The notes: a model not told the origin generated them from the letters alone. Positions 1-7,785 are shown, counted from the stretch's first letter. The stretch is 64,000 nt of DNA from JBBPZK01 sp965219175 (GCA_965219175.1 CBDCNI010000001.1:2790001-2854000), one strand, 5' to 3'. Numbers and translations: made by a program.

Positions 1-1
1 G

Positions 2-1078
2 GTAATTTCGGTCGGCGACCGTATGCTGAGGTCGCGAGCGGTGATCCTGGCGACCGGCTCCCACGCCAAGCCGCCGCCCGTAGACGGTCTCGACGAGGTC
101 GGCTACGTGGACCACGTGAGTATCCTGGAGCTTGAAGAGCTTCCGCGCTCGATGGTCGTTATAGGGTCCGGGCCGATAGGGAGCGAGTTCTCCCAGATGT
201 TCGCCCGCTTAGGCTGCCGGGTCGAGATGCTCTCGTCCTCGCCCAACCCTCTCCCGAAAGAAGACCCGGAGGTAAGCGCAGCGCTGCGTGGATACCTGGA
301 AGCGGACGGCGTCAACTTCCACGGGGGTTTCCGGGCCGAGTCGGCGCGGATGGAAGGCGGCGAGAAGGTCGTTACCGCGAAGAACAAGACGAACGGTGAG
401 GAGATAGAAGTCCGGGCAGAGGAGGTCCTGGTTGCCGCCGGTCGCGCCCCGAGCGTAGCCGGTCTCAACTTGGAAGGCGTCGGCATCGGCCAGGGAGAGA
501 ACGGCGTAAAAGTGGACGAGCGCTTGATGACGACCGCCGAAGATGTCTACGCCTCGGGCGACGTGACCGGCAAGCTCTTGTTCACCCACGCTGCCGAGTA
601 CCAGAGCCGCACGGCCCTCTCCAACGCCCTCTTCCCGATAAAGCGGAAGATAGACTACGACGCTTTTCCCTGGACCACGTTCACGGACCCGGAAGTAGCG
701 CGGGTCGGCCTTACAGAAGAGCAGGCCCGCGAGAAGCACGGGAAGATAAACGTCTTCAGGTCTTACTTCGAGGACCTGGACCGGGCGCTCTGCGACGGCG
801 AGACGGAAGGTTTCGTCAAGATGGTCACGGACAAGCGCGGCGGCATCCTGGGCGGCCACATCATCGGGCCGGACGCCGGAAACTACATCGGGGAAGTCGT
901 CCTAGCGATGAAAAAGGGCATCTCGATAGGAGATCTCGCCCAGACCGTCCACGTCTACCCAACCCTCTCCGAAAGCGTCAAAAAAGCCGGGGACGCCTAC
1001 TACCGAGAACGCCTCTTCACCGAACGAAACAAGAAAATACTCGGCGCAATCTTCGGTTTACGACGGCGATTCTTTTAG
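2..1078 (+). CDS. FAD-dependent pyridine nucleotide-disulfide oxidoreductase (lipoamide-dehydrogenase-like), 5' end missing
   Basis: The reading frame is open from base 2, so the N-terminus with the first FAD site and the redox-active CxxxxC lies outside the window. What remains has the ATGS element of the FAD domain, an NAD(P)-binding Rossmann motif GSGPIGSEF, the second FAD motif ending YASGDVTG, and a C-terminal dimerisation domain. The motif HVYPTLSES matches the catalytic His-Glu pair of the lipoamide dehydrogenase and mercuric reductase group. It should be a cytoplasmic flavoprotein passing electrons between NAD(P)H and a disulfide or related acceptor. Without the active-site cysteines the substrate cannot be named, and no pyruvate dehydrogenase genes are visible beside it. 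The ATG at 23 is an internal Met. Confidence 0.8.
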   Translation, partial: VISVGDRMLRSRAVILATGSHAKPPPVDGLDEVGYVDHVSILELEELPRSMVVIGSGPIGSEFSQMFARLGCRVEMLSSSPNPLPKEDPEVSAALRGYLEADGVNFHGGFRAESARMEGGEKVVTAKNKTNGEEIEVRAEEVLVAAGRAPSVAGLNLEGVGIGQGENGVKVDERLMTTAEDVYASGDVTGKLLFTHAAEYQSRTALSNALFPIKRKIDYDAFPWTTFTDPEVARVGLTEEQAREKHGKINVFRSYFEDLDRALCDGETEGFVKMVTDKRGGILGGHIIGPDAGNYIGEVVLAMKKGISIGDLAQTVHVYPTLSESVKKAGDAYYRERLFTERNKKILGAIFGLRRRFF

Positions 1079-1108
1079 CGGGTCGGCGTCTTAGGTGGTT
1101 GGCTGCTC

Positions 1109-2044
1109 TCAGGCTTTTCGGTGCTCGGTGGTGACGGTGTTGGTGCCGTCGGGGAGTTCTCCTATTTCGTAGTCACCGAAGAGGATGGGGTCTGTATGGC
1201 GGAGGCAGAGGAAGAGCCTCAGCGCAAGCGTTCGGATCTCACTTTCTGCGTGGGCGTCGGCCCGCATCTCGATTATGTGCCTCAAAGCCCGGACGTTGCC
1301 GGTGAAGACCATTGGAGCCTCGGTCTCGTTGGGCAATAAAGAACGGGCAGTCTGCTGGACTTTCTTCCTTGCGTCTGTCTTATAGTCGGCGGAGAGCGCG
1401 CTGTTGCCGCCCTCCTGACGCTCCAATAACCCTTCCGCCATCGCCTCGTATTCAGCCGCTGCCCGGTCGGCCCGCTCCTCGAAGAGCTGGTGCAACTTCT
1501 CCTCGGTCTGGTACTCCGGTCGCTCGACGAAGCGGAGCACGGAACCGGAAACGTAGCGCTGGCTTACCTGGGAAAACCCTGCGCCGGCGCGGTGCCGGAC
1601 GAGTTCGTGGGTGACGCTGCGGCTGATTCCGTAGAGCAGGAAGCTGAAGTTCGCGTGTTCTAGCACGGAGCCGTGTCCCGCCGAAGTAAGCCTCTCGAAG
1701 TAGGCGGCGGCGTTCTCGTTGGTGGTCCGCCTGGGGCCGAACGATGCGTAACAGAGTTGGCCCGCCGTCTTGCAGATCTGGGAAGAGTCGGGGAGCGGCG
1801 TCGGGTCGTTCACGTAGTCGGGGAAGCCGAGATCCGGGTCGAACCCTTCAAGGAATCCGGCGAGCCCGGCGACGTTTGTTCGTGGCCGGGCGAGCATCAC
1901 TACGCCCGGCGACCGCAAGTAGGCGGTCCCGGCTCCCGTGCGCCGGACTGGAGAATGTATGGCCGGGAACCCGTCGGCAACGATGCCCCCCATGCCCTCG
2001 AATAGCTCTGCAGCTCGCTCCGCGCTACGTTCAGTCGTCTCCAA
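1109..2044 (-). CDS. thyX: FAD-dependent thymidylate synthase ThyX
   Basis: ThyX makes dTMP from dUMP with methylene-tetrahydrofolate, FAD and NADPH. The 311-residue protein contains the ThyX signature as RHRAGAGFSQVSQRY, followed by an Arg/Asp-rich FAD- and dUMP-binding C-terminal half (LRHIIEMRADAHAE). The spacing between RHR and the conserved Ser is eight residues, one more than in the classical RHR-x7-S motif. The chosen start is a TTG at 2044, preceded four bases away by AAAGGAG. The roughly 90 N-terminal residues make it longer than the 220-250 residues usual for the family. It stands alone, convergent with the flavoprotein gene. No thyA is visible in the window. Confidence 0.88.
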   Translation of the reverse strand: METTERSAERAAELFEGMGGIVADGFPAIHSPVRRTGAGTAYLRSPGVVMLARPRTNVAGLAGFLEGFDPDLGFPDYVNDPTPLPDSSQICKTAGQLCYASFGPRRTTNENAAAYFERLTSAGHGSVLEHANFSFLLYGISRSVTHELVRHRAGAGFSQVSQRYVSGSVLRFVERPEYQTEEKLHQLFEERADRAAAEYEAMAEGLLERQEGGNSALSADYKTDARKKVQQTARSLLPNETEAPMVFTGNVRALRHIIEMRADAHAESEIRTLALRLFLCLRHTDPILFGDYEIGELPDGTNTVTTEHRKA

Positions 2045-2141
2045 AAGGCTCCTTTCTCCGGCTCCTCGGCCGGAGGTTATCTTATCGTGTAAGGTCCGCC
2101 GTTTTATGGCTACAGTGGTGTTGCACAGGAAGACCTACTGG

Positions 2142-2804
2142 TCAGCCGGACCCCTTCTTATCCAGCTTCGACTCGAATAAACGCTTCCATCCCGAGGCCA
2201 GTTCCTGCGCTTCGAGCGCTCGTTCCGCAAACTCCGGGTCGAACGACTGGTGTCCACAGACGTTAATGCTGTGGACAGTGAGTTCCGGGTGAGGATGCTC
2301 TTCCAGTGTCCACTCGTCACCGGCTTCGACGGTCCCCGGTTTCAGGACCCAAAGGTAGAAGCCGGTGCGGAGCGTCTCGATGGTGCGGCGGTGGAAACCG
2401 GGCAGTTTCAGCTTCCGCTCCTGCTTGGTGCAGGGTTGACGCGGGCCGCTGACCTGCACCCACGCGCTCCCCACGCTGAAAACGTCGCCGACTGAGACGT
2501 CGTGCTCCGTGACGCCGGTCAAGGTCCAATTCTCGCCGACGCTTCCGGGACCGAGTATTCGGTCGGGAGCGTCGTTTTCGTAAAGTTCGTTCCAGTAAGC
2601 GTAGTGGTCGAGCGGGTGGCAGCAGACCGCTTGGTCCGGCTTACCGTGGTTTTTAGTATCGGCTACTTGATCCCCAACGAGACCGTGATCCCGCAACTTG
2701 ACGGGACCGTCGGCGGGCTGACGGAAGATGGCGGAGCGCCACTCTCCGCGCTCGTCTGCGACAGTCTGTGGTTCCCCGATAAGCTGCGTATGGATCCGTA
2801 CCAC
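2142..2804 (-). CDS. MOSC domain protein (YiiM-like)
   Basis: The 220-residue protein carries a MOSC beta-barrel with the conserved cysteine in GPRQPCTK and the family stretch GPGSVGENW. MOSC proteins are related to the C-terminus of molybdenum-cofactor sulfurases. YiiM-type members act in the cytoplasm in reduction of N-hydroxylated compounds, which is a family expectation rather than something shown here. The start is a GTG at 2804, preceded six bases away by AAGGAGT. A second MOSC protein lies at 59263. No molybdopterin synthesis genes are adjacent. Confidence 0.8.
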   Translation of the reverse strand: MVRIHTQLIGEPQTVADERGEWRSAIFRQPADGPVKLRDHGLVGDQVADTKNHGKPDQAVCCHPLDHYAYWNELYENDAPDRILGPGSVGENWTLTGVTEHDVSVGDVFSVGSAWVQVSGPRQPCTKQERKLKLPGFHRRTIETLRTGFYLWVLKPGTVEAGDEWTLEEHPHPELTVHSINVCGHQSFDPEFAERALEAQELASGWKRLFESKLDKKGSG

Positions 2805-2899
2805 GAAGCTACTCCTTACCGTATCTCGTCGATAAAGTGTAGCAAGTAATTTCCCTGGTATGGTTAAAGTTCGGTTCTACGCTTTGCGCTCCGTTCAGA

Positions 2900-3742
2900 T
2901 CAAACGGCTTCGGAGAGTGCGCGGCGCAATGTTCCGGCGTGTCGCCCAGTCCGGATGGTCCTCAAAGCTTTTATTTCTACCTGCCTCGCCCGCTCTTGGG
3001 AGATGCCCAGAACTTCGGAGACTTCGCGCAGCGTGCTCGTCCGGCCGCCTTCGAGGCCATGACGCATCGCCAGCACCCGCGCCTCCCGCTCCGGCAGCGA
3101 GCGTATGGCTTCGGCGAGCGTACCTTCCCACGCCCCCACTTCGATGCGGGCGTAGTCTTCGTGGCTCTTCTCGTCCTGGAAGAGGTCGCCCATCTCGGCT
3201 CCGTCGTTGCCCTCGCCACCGAGCCTGGCGTTGGTACTGGCGATCGGCTGGCTGACCTCGCGCAGCCTGCGGACCTCGCCTGCATCTATATCCAGCCTCG
3301 CGGCGAGCTCTTCTTCCGTGGCGTCACGGCCGAGTTCGGTGCTCAAGATACCTTCCGCCCGGCGGAGCCTGAATACGGCATCGACTACATGAGCCGGAAG
3401 GCGAACGGTTCGGGCGTGGTCGGCCAGGGCGCGGGTGACGGCTTGACGGATCCACCACGTCGCGTAAGTCGAGAAGCGGTTGCCCATCTCCGGGTCGAAC
3501 TTCTCGACGGCCCGTATAAGACCGGCGTTTCCTTCCTGGATGAGGTCCTCGAAAGCCAGCCCTCTGCCCCTGTACTTCTTGGCGATGGAGATAACCAGCC
3601 GCAGGTTCGATTCGATGAGCCTCCGTCGCGCCTGCTTGTCTCCATCCAGGACGCGCCTGCTTAAGTCTCTTTCTTCGGCGGCGTCCAGCAACCTGAGATC
3701 CCTGAGCCTACCGATGTACTGTGTGAGCGTATCTTGCGCCAT
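2900..3742 (-). CDS. RNA polymerase sigma-70 family factor (group 2/RpoD-like)
   Basis: The 280-residue protein has region 1.2 at its N-terminus (LTQYIGRLRDLRLL), region 2.1-2.4 around residues 50-125 (NLRLVISIAKKY, EDLIQEGNAGLI, FSTYATWWIRQAVTRA) and region 3. Region 4.2 carries the helix-turn-helix TLREVSEVLGISQERARQVE. It has no long acidic N-terminus, so it looks like a primary-like alternative factor. The ATG at 3742 follows GAAGGAGGA, and longer upstream reading in the same frame is rejected because it overlaps the next gene. It closes a minus-strand cluster that begins with STAS/ATPase regulators of the kind that control sigma factors, so regulation by partner switching is a reasonable inference. 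Confidence 0.9.
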   Translation of the reverse strand: MAQDTLTQYIGRLRDLRLLDAAEERDLSRRVLDGDKQARRRLIESNLRLVISIAKKYRGRGLAFEDLIQEGNAGLIRAVEKFDPEMGNRFSTYATWWIRQAVTRALADHARTVRLPAHVVDAVFRLRRAEGILSTELGRDATEEELAARLDIDAGEVRRLREVSQPIASTNARLGGEGNDGAEMGDLFQDEKSHEDYARIEVGAWEGTLAEAIRSLPEREARVLAMRHGLEGGRTSTLREVSEVLGISQERARQVEIKALRTIRTGRHAGTLRRALSEAV

Positions 3743-3780
3743 TGCTCCTCCTTCTCTTCCAATTCGGATCGTCCGGCAGC

Positions 3781-4059
3781 CTAAGCCGCCGGTGGTCCGT
3801 GTCCGACTCGCGGCCCGCTGTGGGTCACGAAGCGGGCGAGTATGCGTTCGTCCAGGCTGGAGGTGATCCACCACTCCCGTCCGCACGAGCAATCCACCCC
3901 GAGCAGCCTCCGCTCTCCACTCTCTGCCAGCGCCGCTTCCTTTAGCGCCCGGATGCAGCACACCGGCAACTCCCGGATGTAGACTTCCCGCTCCGGCTCT
4001 CCGGCCGGGCAGAGCGTAGTGTCCGCCCGCAACGCGCTCTTCTTGACCTTCTCTCTCAA
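3781..4059 (-). CDS. Small zinc-ribbon-like protein, copy 2
   Basis: This 92-residue reading frame starts at a TTG whose last two bases overlap the TGA of the preceding gene, a classic translational coupling. It carries LPVCCIRAL followed about 20 residues later by VDCSCGREWWITSS. Paired cysteines and a Cys-x-Cys-Gly-x-x-Trp element suggest a metal-binding ribbon. The pattern matches the upstream gene (LPPCCLRA then CPSCGAVW), so the two look like tandem paralogues. I do not recognise a named family. It ends 38 bases before the sigma factor and is probably in the same transcript. The function is unknown. Confidence 0.55.
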   Translation of the reverse strand: MREKVKKSALRADTTLCPAGEPEREVYIRELPVCCIRALKEAALAESGERRLLGVDCSCGREWWITSSLDERILARFVTHSGPRVGHGPPAA

Positions 4060-4259
4060 GCCGCCCCCTTTCTCTCCTCCCCGGAGCGCTCCACGAATGC
4101 GCACTCCTCGGGCTCCACAGCCATCGGCTCCTGCCAGACGGCCCCGCAAGACGGGCAAGCAAAAGACCCTTCCGCGTCCCCAGCGGCACGGAGGCAGCAA
4201 GGCGGGAGGTCCGTCCCGTAGACGGTCTCTCCACCCAGAGCCGCGATCCAGGTCTTCAC
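4056..4259 (-). CDS. Small zinc-ribbon-like protein, copy 1
   Basis: This is a small gene of about 67 residues, with a GTG start at 4259 that shares its G with the TAG stop of the upstream gene. An ATG at 4292 in the same frame would add 11 residues. It contains LPPCCLRA followed by FACPSCGAVWQEP, a CC plus CxxCG arrangement typical of compact zinc ribbons. It has the same layout as the next gene, with which its stop codon overlaps. Tight overlap on both sides argues that the recombination-like protein and both ribbons are made from one message. No function can be assigned. Confidence 0.5.
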   Translation of the reverse strand: MKTWIAALGGETVYGTDLPPCCLRAAGDAEGSFACPSCGAVWQEPMAVEPEECAFVERSGEERKGAA

Positions 4260-4855
4260 TACGCCGCCTTCCCGGAGAGACGGCCGATCCACTGGCTCGC
4301 CTCTTCGCGGGTCAACTCGGAGACCGGCTTGCCGACCATCTCCTCGAACTTCGGGATACCATCCTCCACCACGTCGGAGATCAAAACCTCCAGGTAGTTG
4401 AGCTGCTTGCGCGTCGCCGGCAACGCCCCTCTCGGAACCTCTTCATTTGGAAGCTCTTCCTGACTGCTCGGCTCCTGGCTCAACTCCAATGGGATCTCCC
4501 GCGGCTCTTCGTCGGCGACGGTTTCGTTCCCGCCAAGCTCCTCGAAGGCGGTAACCCCGACGTTGATAGCATCGCGCAAGGCTCGCGCCTTGGCCCGCGT
4601 CTCGGCCATCCGGATCAAATGCGGCCGAATTGCCCGGCTCACGTTCTCCGGGGAAGCGTCGCCTATCCCGCTGAACTTCCCATCCTCCGTCCGTACCACG
4701 GCCTTGACTATCGCGACCTCACCGTTGGAGGCAGCCGGTATCTGCAGAAGATCCGTCTCGACGCTCCGCAACCCGCGATCATGCGCCTCCTCCAACAAAC
4801 CCGCGTACAGAACGAACTGCTTGCCCTGCCGCTCTATCATGTGCTCTTTCCGCAT
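4259..4855 (-). CDS. Putative single-strand-annealing/recombination-like protein
   Basis: This 198-residue soluble protein has ETRAKARALRDAINVG near residues 85-100. That motif resembles the conserved helix (TRAxxRALR) of phage and plasmid Rad52-like or annealing-type proteins. An acidic linker follows, then a C-terminal helical unit beginning ATRKQLNYLEVLI, often found on such proteins. A strong GGAGGAGG site lies seven bases before the ATG. It is followed with one-base overlap by two small zinc-ribbon genes. The DNA-annealing reading is my inference from motif resemblance; a conserved hypothetical protein is the safe label. Confidence 0.45.
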   Translation of the reverse strand: MRKEHMIERQGKQFVLYAGLLEEAHDRGLRSVETDLLQIPAASNGEVAIVKAVVRTEDGKFSGIGDASPENVSRAIRPHLIRMAETRAKARALRDAINVGVTAFEELGGNETVADEEPREIPLELSQEPSSQEELPNEEVPRGALPATRKQLNYLEVLISDVVEDGIPKFEEMVGKPVSELTREEASQWIGRLSGKAA

Positions 4856-4897
4856 CGCTATACCTCCTCCGGCGCTTCTACACCGGTAACGCTGTCT

Positions 4898-4909
4898 TCA
4901 CTGAAGTGA
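4898..4909. promoter_or_regulatory. Inverted repeat, possible operator
   Basis: TCACT and AGTGA arms flank a 2-base centre in the gap between the winged-helix gene and the recombination-like gene. A second repeat with the same CACT/AGTG half-sites sits at the start of the winged-helix gene (5520-5533). The pair could be binding sites for that winged-helix protein. Short palindromes also occur by chance, so this is tentative. Confidence 0.25.
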
Positions 4910-4934
4910 GTGAGAGTGTGAGTAAAATAAAGCA

Positions 4935-5540
4935 TCAGGCGATCCCCTCGTAGGTATACTGGCGTCCGCCTGGGGCGGCGGTTTCGGTGCGGCGGTGGAT
5001 CAGGCCAAGTTTCGCCAGCCTGGTCGCCCGGTTGTTGCAAGCTGTGTGGTTGAGGCCCAACTTCGCCGCGAGGGCCGCGTTGGTGATCGAACCGGCATCG
5101 TAAATCGCACCCAACGTCTCAGCGAGATGCTCGGGAAGGTCGCCCACAATATCCGGCTCGCCTCCCACTTTCGGCACCCGGATCATAGCCAGAGACCGCT
5201 GCTTCAAGGATGCCTCGACGTTCTCCAGCAAGTCTCGCTCTTCCTCGACCAGTACCAGCCGCCGCTCGCCGTACTCCCCGCCCGCAACCCTGGACGCCAG
5301 GATGCCGAGCGCCTCGTCCGCGAAAGAGTAGTCCATCAACTCCACCCCCCGCGTGTCCACGTACAACGTCCCTCCTTTGGGCAACGCCTCCAGCGCCTCC
5401 CCGAGAGCCTCCCGCACGTTTCGGCCCGTCCGGCGCGTCACCATCAACTTGCCACCGAAATCGCCCCCGGCAACCTCGAAGACCCGTGATGACCGCTCCT
5501 CAGCCACCGGCTCTACCCTCACTGTGTTCAGTGAAATCAT
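4935..5540 (-). CDS. STAS-like (DUF4325-type) protein with C-terminal winged helix
   Basis: The 201-residue protein has an N-terminal half with the pattern of a STAS-like domain (GTLYVDTRGVELMDYSFADE). The C-terminal winged helix runs from about residue 145 (SITNAALAAKLGLNHTACNN, then RLAKLGLIHR). STAS-type domains act as protein switches toward ATPase anti-sigma factors, and the helix suggests direct DNA binding. The ATG at 5540 is read from an almost leaderless promoter (5549-5577). It lies directly downstream of the STAS-ATPase gene and upstream of the recombination-like and sigma genes. A role as local transcriptional switch is inferred from this position. Confidence 0.55.
   Translation of the reverse strand: MISLNTVRVEPVAEERSSRVFEVAGGDFGGKLMVTRRTGRNVREALGEALEALPKGGTLYVDTRGVELMDYSFADEALGILASRVAGGEYGERRLVLVEEERDLLENVEASLKQRSLAMIRVPKVGGEPDIVGDLPEHLAETLGAIYDAGSITNAALAAKLGLNHTACNNRATRLAKLGLIHRRTETAAPGGRQYTYEGIA
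5520..5533. promoter_or_regulatory. Inverted repeat overlapping the start of the winged-helix gene
   Basis: CACTG and CAGTG arms are separated by four bases. They lie 7-20 bases into the coding sequence and just past the predicted transcription start, a position where a bound repressor would block transcription. The half-site resembles the repeat at 4898-4909. Autoregulation is an inference. Confidence 0.25.
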
Positions 5541-5548
5541 ATAAGAGG

Positions 5549-5577
5549 ATTGTACCCGGCCTTTGGGTTGAAAACAA
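5549..5577 (-). promoter_or_regulatory. Promoter of the STAS/winged-helix gene, near-leaderless
   Basis: On the minus strand TTGTTT and TACAAT are separated by 17 bases. The -10 box ends eight bases before the ATG at 5540, so the transcript would have a leader of only about two bases. There is no Shine-Dalgarno site, which fits leaderless initiation as is common in Actinobacteria. Confidence 0.6.
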
Positions 5578-5579
5578 GG

Positions 5580-6494
5580 TCATTTTGTTGTCCTGTCTTC
5601 TTTTTTGCGCGGGAGAGAGACGCGGACGAAGGTTCCGGGGAATTCCGGGACGATCCTAGAGTTGGTTCGGTCGTGGTAGGCGGTAACGCGGCCGGTCCCG
5701 GATCTGAGGGAGAGGGAGCCGCCGGAGCGTCCGGAGAGTTGGGTGACGAGGGTGAGACCGCCGCCACGGCCTATTTCGCCGGTCCCGGAGACGCCCATCT
5801 TGAGAGCGTGGCGGAGGGCGTCGTTGTCGGTGGCGGTGTGTTCGGCCTGTTTTGGGTTGCGGGAGAGGGTTTCTCGGATGCCGGGTCCGCCGTCTGCTAT
5901 GGAGATCAGGACTTCCTCTCCGCGGCTGCGGCGACCGCTGACTATGTGGTGGTAAGCCTGGACGGCGGCGTAGGCGCCGAAGGAGGAAGCGCCGTGTTCG
6001 GCGGCGTTCGCGCAGACTTCGGAGAGGATGGAGCAGACGGCGACCCGCTCGCGCAGCCGGTAGCCCTGGTTTTCGAGGATCTCCGAGATACGGTTAATGA
6101 TGCCGGGGATCTCCTCCTCGTCGTGGAAGTTGATCAACTCCTGCAAAGTGCCGGGGTTGTGCCGTTGGCGCTCTTCCAGGGAGGACACGTCCGCGTTCGT
6201 CCGAACCCGCTCCCCGAAAAGCCGGAAGAAGTTCATTCGTTCCAGATAGGCTGGAACGTCCCTTCCCGAGAGGGCAAGGCTAACGCCCCCGCAGCGCGGG
6301 ATCAAGAATTCGAGAAGCGCCGCCAGCCCGCAAATACCAGCCGGCTCCACGAACTCAACTGCGCGGAGGTCGAGGACGACCGGCTCCCCGTTCATCCTCC
6401 CGACAGATTCGAATACGGGGTCGAGGCTACCGAGCGTCAGCACCCCGCTCATCGCCCCGCGACTCCGGATGTTCAGTTCGAGTTTCGTATCCAT
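5580..6494 (-). CDS. STAS domain fused to anti-sigma-type histidine-kinase-like ATPase
   Basis: The 304-residue protein starts with a STAS domain (VVLDLRAVEFVEPAGICGL). It continues with a GHKL ATPase domain: N box ILSEVCANAAEHG, G1 box ISIADGGPGI, G2 box GGGLTLVTQL. In partner-switching systems STAS (RsbV) and ATPase (RsbW) are normally separate proteins; here both sit on one chain. The STAS position normally held by a phosphorylatable Ser or Thr (DSSG) reads EPAG, so it probably cannot be phosphorylated there. The ATG at 6494 is placed by a leaderless promoter; 29 more codons are open upstream. It heads the minus-strand cluster ending in the sigma factor. Confidence 0.7.
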   Translation of the reverse strand: MDTKLELNIRSRGAMSGVLTLGSLDPVFESVGRMNGEPVVLDLRAVEFVEPAGICGLAALLEFLIPRCGGVSLALSGRDVPAYLERMNFFRLFGERVRTNADVSSLEERQRHNPGTLQELINFHDEEEIPGIINRISEILENQGYRLRERVAVCSILSEVCANAAEHGASSFGAYAAVQAYHHIVSGRRSRGEEVLISIADGGPGIRETLSRNPKQAEHTATDNDALRHALKMGVSGTGEIGRGGGLTLVTQLSGRSGGSLSLRSGTGRVTAYHDRTNSRIVPEFPGTFVRVSLPRKKEDRTTK

Positions 6495-6501
6495 CAAGCT
6501 T

Positions 6502-6531
6502 ATTGTATTCTGCCGCAAGCTGAGGTCACAA
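6502..6531 (-). promoter_or_regulatory. Promoter of the STAS-ATPase gene, leaderless
   Basis: On the minus strand TTGTGA and TACAAT are separated by 18 bases. The -10 box ends seven bases before the ATG at 6494, so transcription would begin at or within a base of the start codon. No Shine-Dalgarno site precedes that ATG. The -10 hexamer is identical to that of the next gene. Confidence 0.55.
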
Positions 6532-6558
6532 ACGAAGTCTCTTGAATAATGGCCGAAG

Positions 6559-7203
6559 CTAGTCGTAGTTGAACAAGGCACACCAGGGACCGTTTACGTG
6601 ATCAGACATCTCAGTATCATCGGGTAACATCACGTGCTCAAGGAAAGTCACCTCGACAACGTTGCCAGGATTGTATGGGAAGCACTCAGCAGGGAGAAAC
6701 GTGTCTGGACCACGAGGACTCTTTCTACCCCGAACTTGTCGAGGAACTCCGGAATTGTATTTGCAGAACAGCGGTGTTCGTTCAGGATTACAGTAACGCA
6801 CAGACTCGAACCGCGCACGCAGAATGACCGGGCGCTCTGAACGATAGCGGTTGAAGTGGTTCTTACCAGTCCGTACCGGAGCGCCCGCCCGCCCAGGCCA
6901 AAAGAATACCCGGCAATTCAGGCTCTCCACAAGATCTTCTAACCCCCACCCATCCATAAACTCTATATTCCGCTCATATAGTGGAGCTTAGTCGCGCAAG
7001 AAGGCTGTATCTCCGTCGGCAAATACCGGTATTCCTTCATTTCGTCTCGTCCGGAGATGCTCCCTACTATTCGGCGCGCTGCCCAGAAGAGCAGCAGTGC
7101 TCTGGATCCGTCTCGCGGATCTGATGCATTCTACGTTTCTACGGTCAGTAAGATGATAGAGGAAGGGCCGAACCTCAGAGTATCTATCCAGTGTAAAAGG
7201 CAT
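6559..7203 (-). pseudogene. DUF7002 family gene with one in-frame stop
   Basis: Two open segments lie in the same reading frame, separated only by a TAA at 6988-6990. The first gives RPFLYHLTDRRN and ends FLRD. The second continues APLYERNIEFMDGW, EDLVESLNCRVFFWPG and SPRGPDTFLPAE. Joined, they make a protein of about 214 residues with the conserved order of DUF7002 proteins, in which a Gln usually follows LRD. A single C-to-T change (CAA to TAA) explains the break. No base insertion or deletion is needed. The family has no known activity that I can name. Suppression or sequence error remain possible. Confidence 0.7.
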
Positions 7204-7263
7204 ATTTCTATCGCCGGATATAGTTCCGCTTGAGATCCAATAAGTTCGTGAGAAACCCTAATT

Positions 7264-7785
7264 TTACCGGCGGCGTTCGTAGAAGAGTTCGGTGTAACGT
7301 CGGTTGTCGTAGCGACTGAGGATTGAACCGTCGCCGACTTCCTTGAATCCGCACTTCTCGAAGACACGTTGCATACGGACGTTGTGGGCGAGGGTGGAGC
7401 CGCGTACCGTTTCGAGGCCCAGGGTGTCGAAAGCGTAGCCCAGGAGTAGATCCACGGCTTCGCTCGCGTAGCCTCTGCCCCGTTGTCCCTGCGGGCCGAT
7501 CTTGATGCCGAGTTCGCACCCTCCCTTACGGAAGTCGTAGAAGGTAGCCATCCCGATCAACCCATCCCCCGCTTCGATCATGAACGTCTTGACCCCCGGC
7601 TCCGACCAACGAGCCAGGTAATCCCGCCGCGCCGCCCCGAGCGAAACGGAGATCGGCGACCGCCCGTTCCAGGCGGCGAGTTCAGGGTCCCGATCCCAAG
7701 CGTAAGCAGCCTCCACGTCCGTCTCTCGCGGCGGCCTCAGAGTCACGGACTCCCCGCTTATCGCACTCGTCTCTTCAGCGTGTAT
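7264..7785 (-). CDS. GNAT N-acetyltransferase (RimJ/RimL type), start codon uncertain
   Basis: The protein has the RimJ/RimL pattern: N-terminal TLRPPRETD, acetyl-CoA loop QGQRGRGYASEA, and C-terminal NVRMQRVFEKCGFKEVG. It would acetylate an amino group on a protein N-terminus or small molecule. The nearest standard start is a GTG at 7746 behind GGGGAG, giving 160 residues. However the segment before it reads ISGESV, which matches the conserved GExVxLRP beginning of this family, so translation probably begins earlier. Upstream to the in-frame stop there is no ATG, GTG or TTG. An ATA at 7785 lies six bases after a near-perfect AGGGAGGAG, giving 173 residues. I annotate that start tentatively. 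Confidence 0.7.
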   Translation of the reverse strand: MHAEETSAISGESVTLRPPRETDVEAAYAWDRDPELAAWNGRSPISVSLGAARRDYLARWSEPGVKTFMIEAGDGLIGMATFYDFRKGGCELGIKIGPQGQRGRGYASEAVDLLLGYAFDTLGLETVRGSTLAHNVRMQRVFEKCGFKEVGDGSILSRYDNRRYTELFYERRR

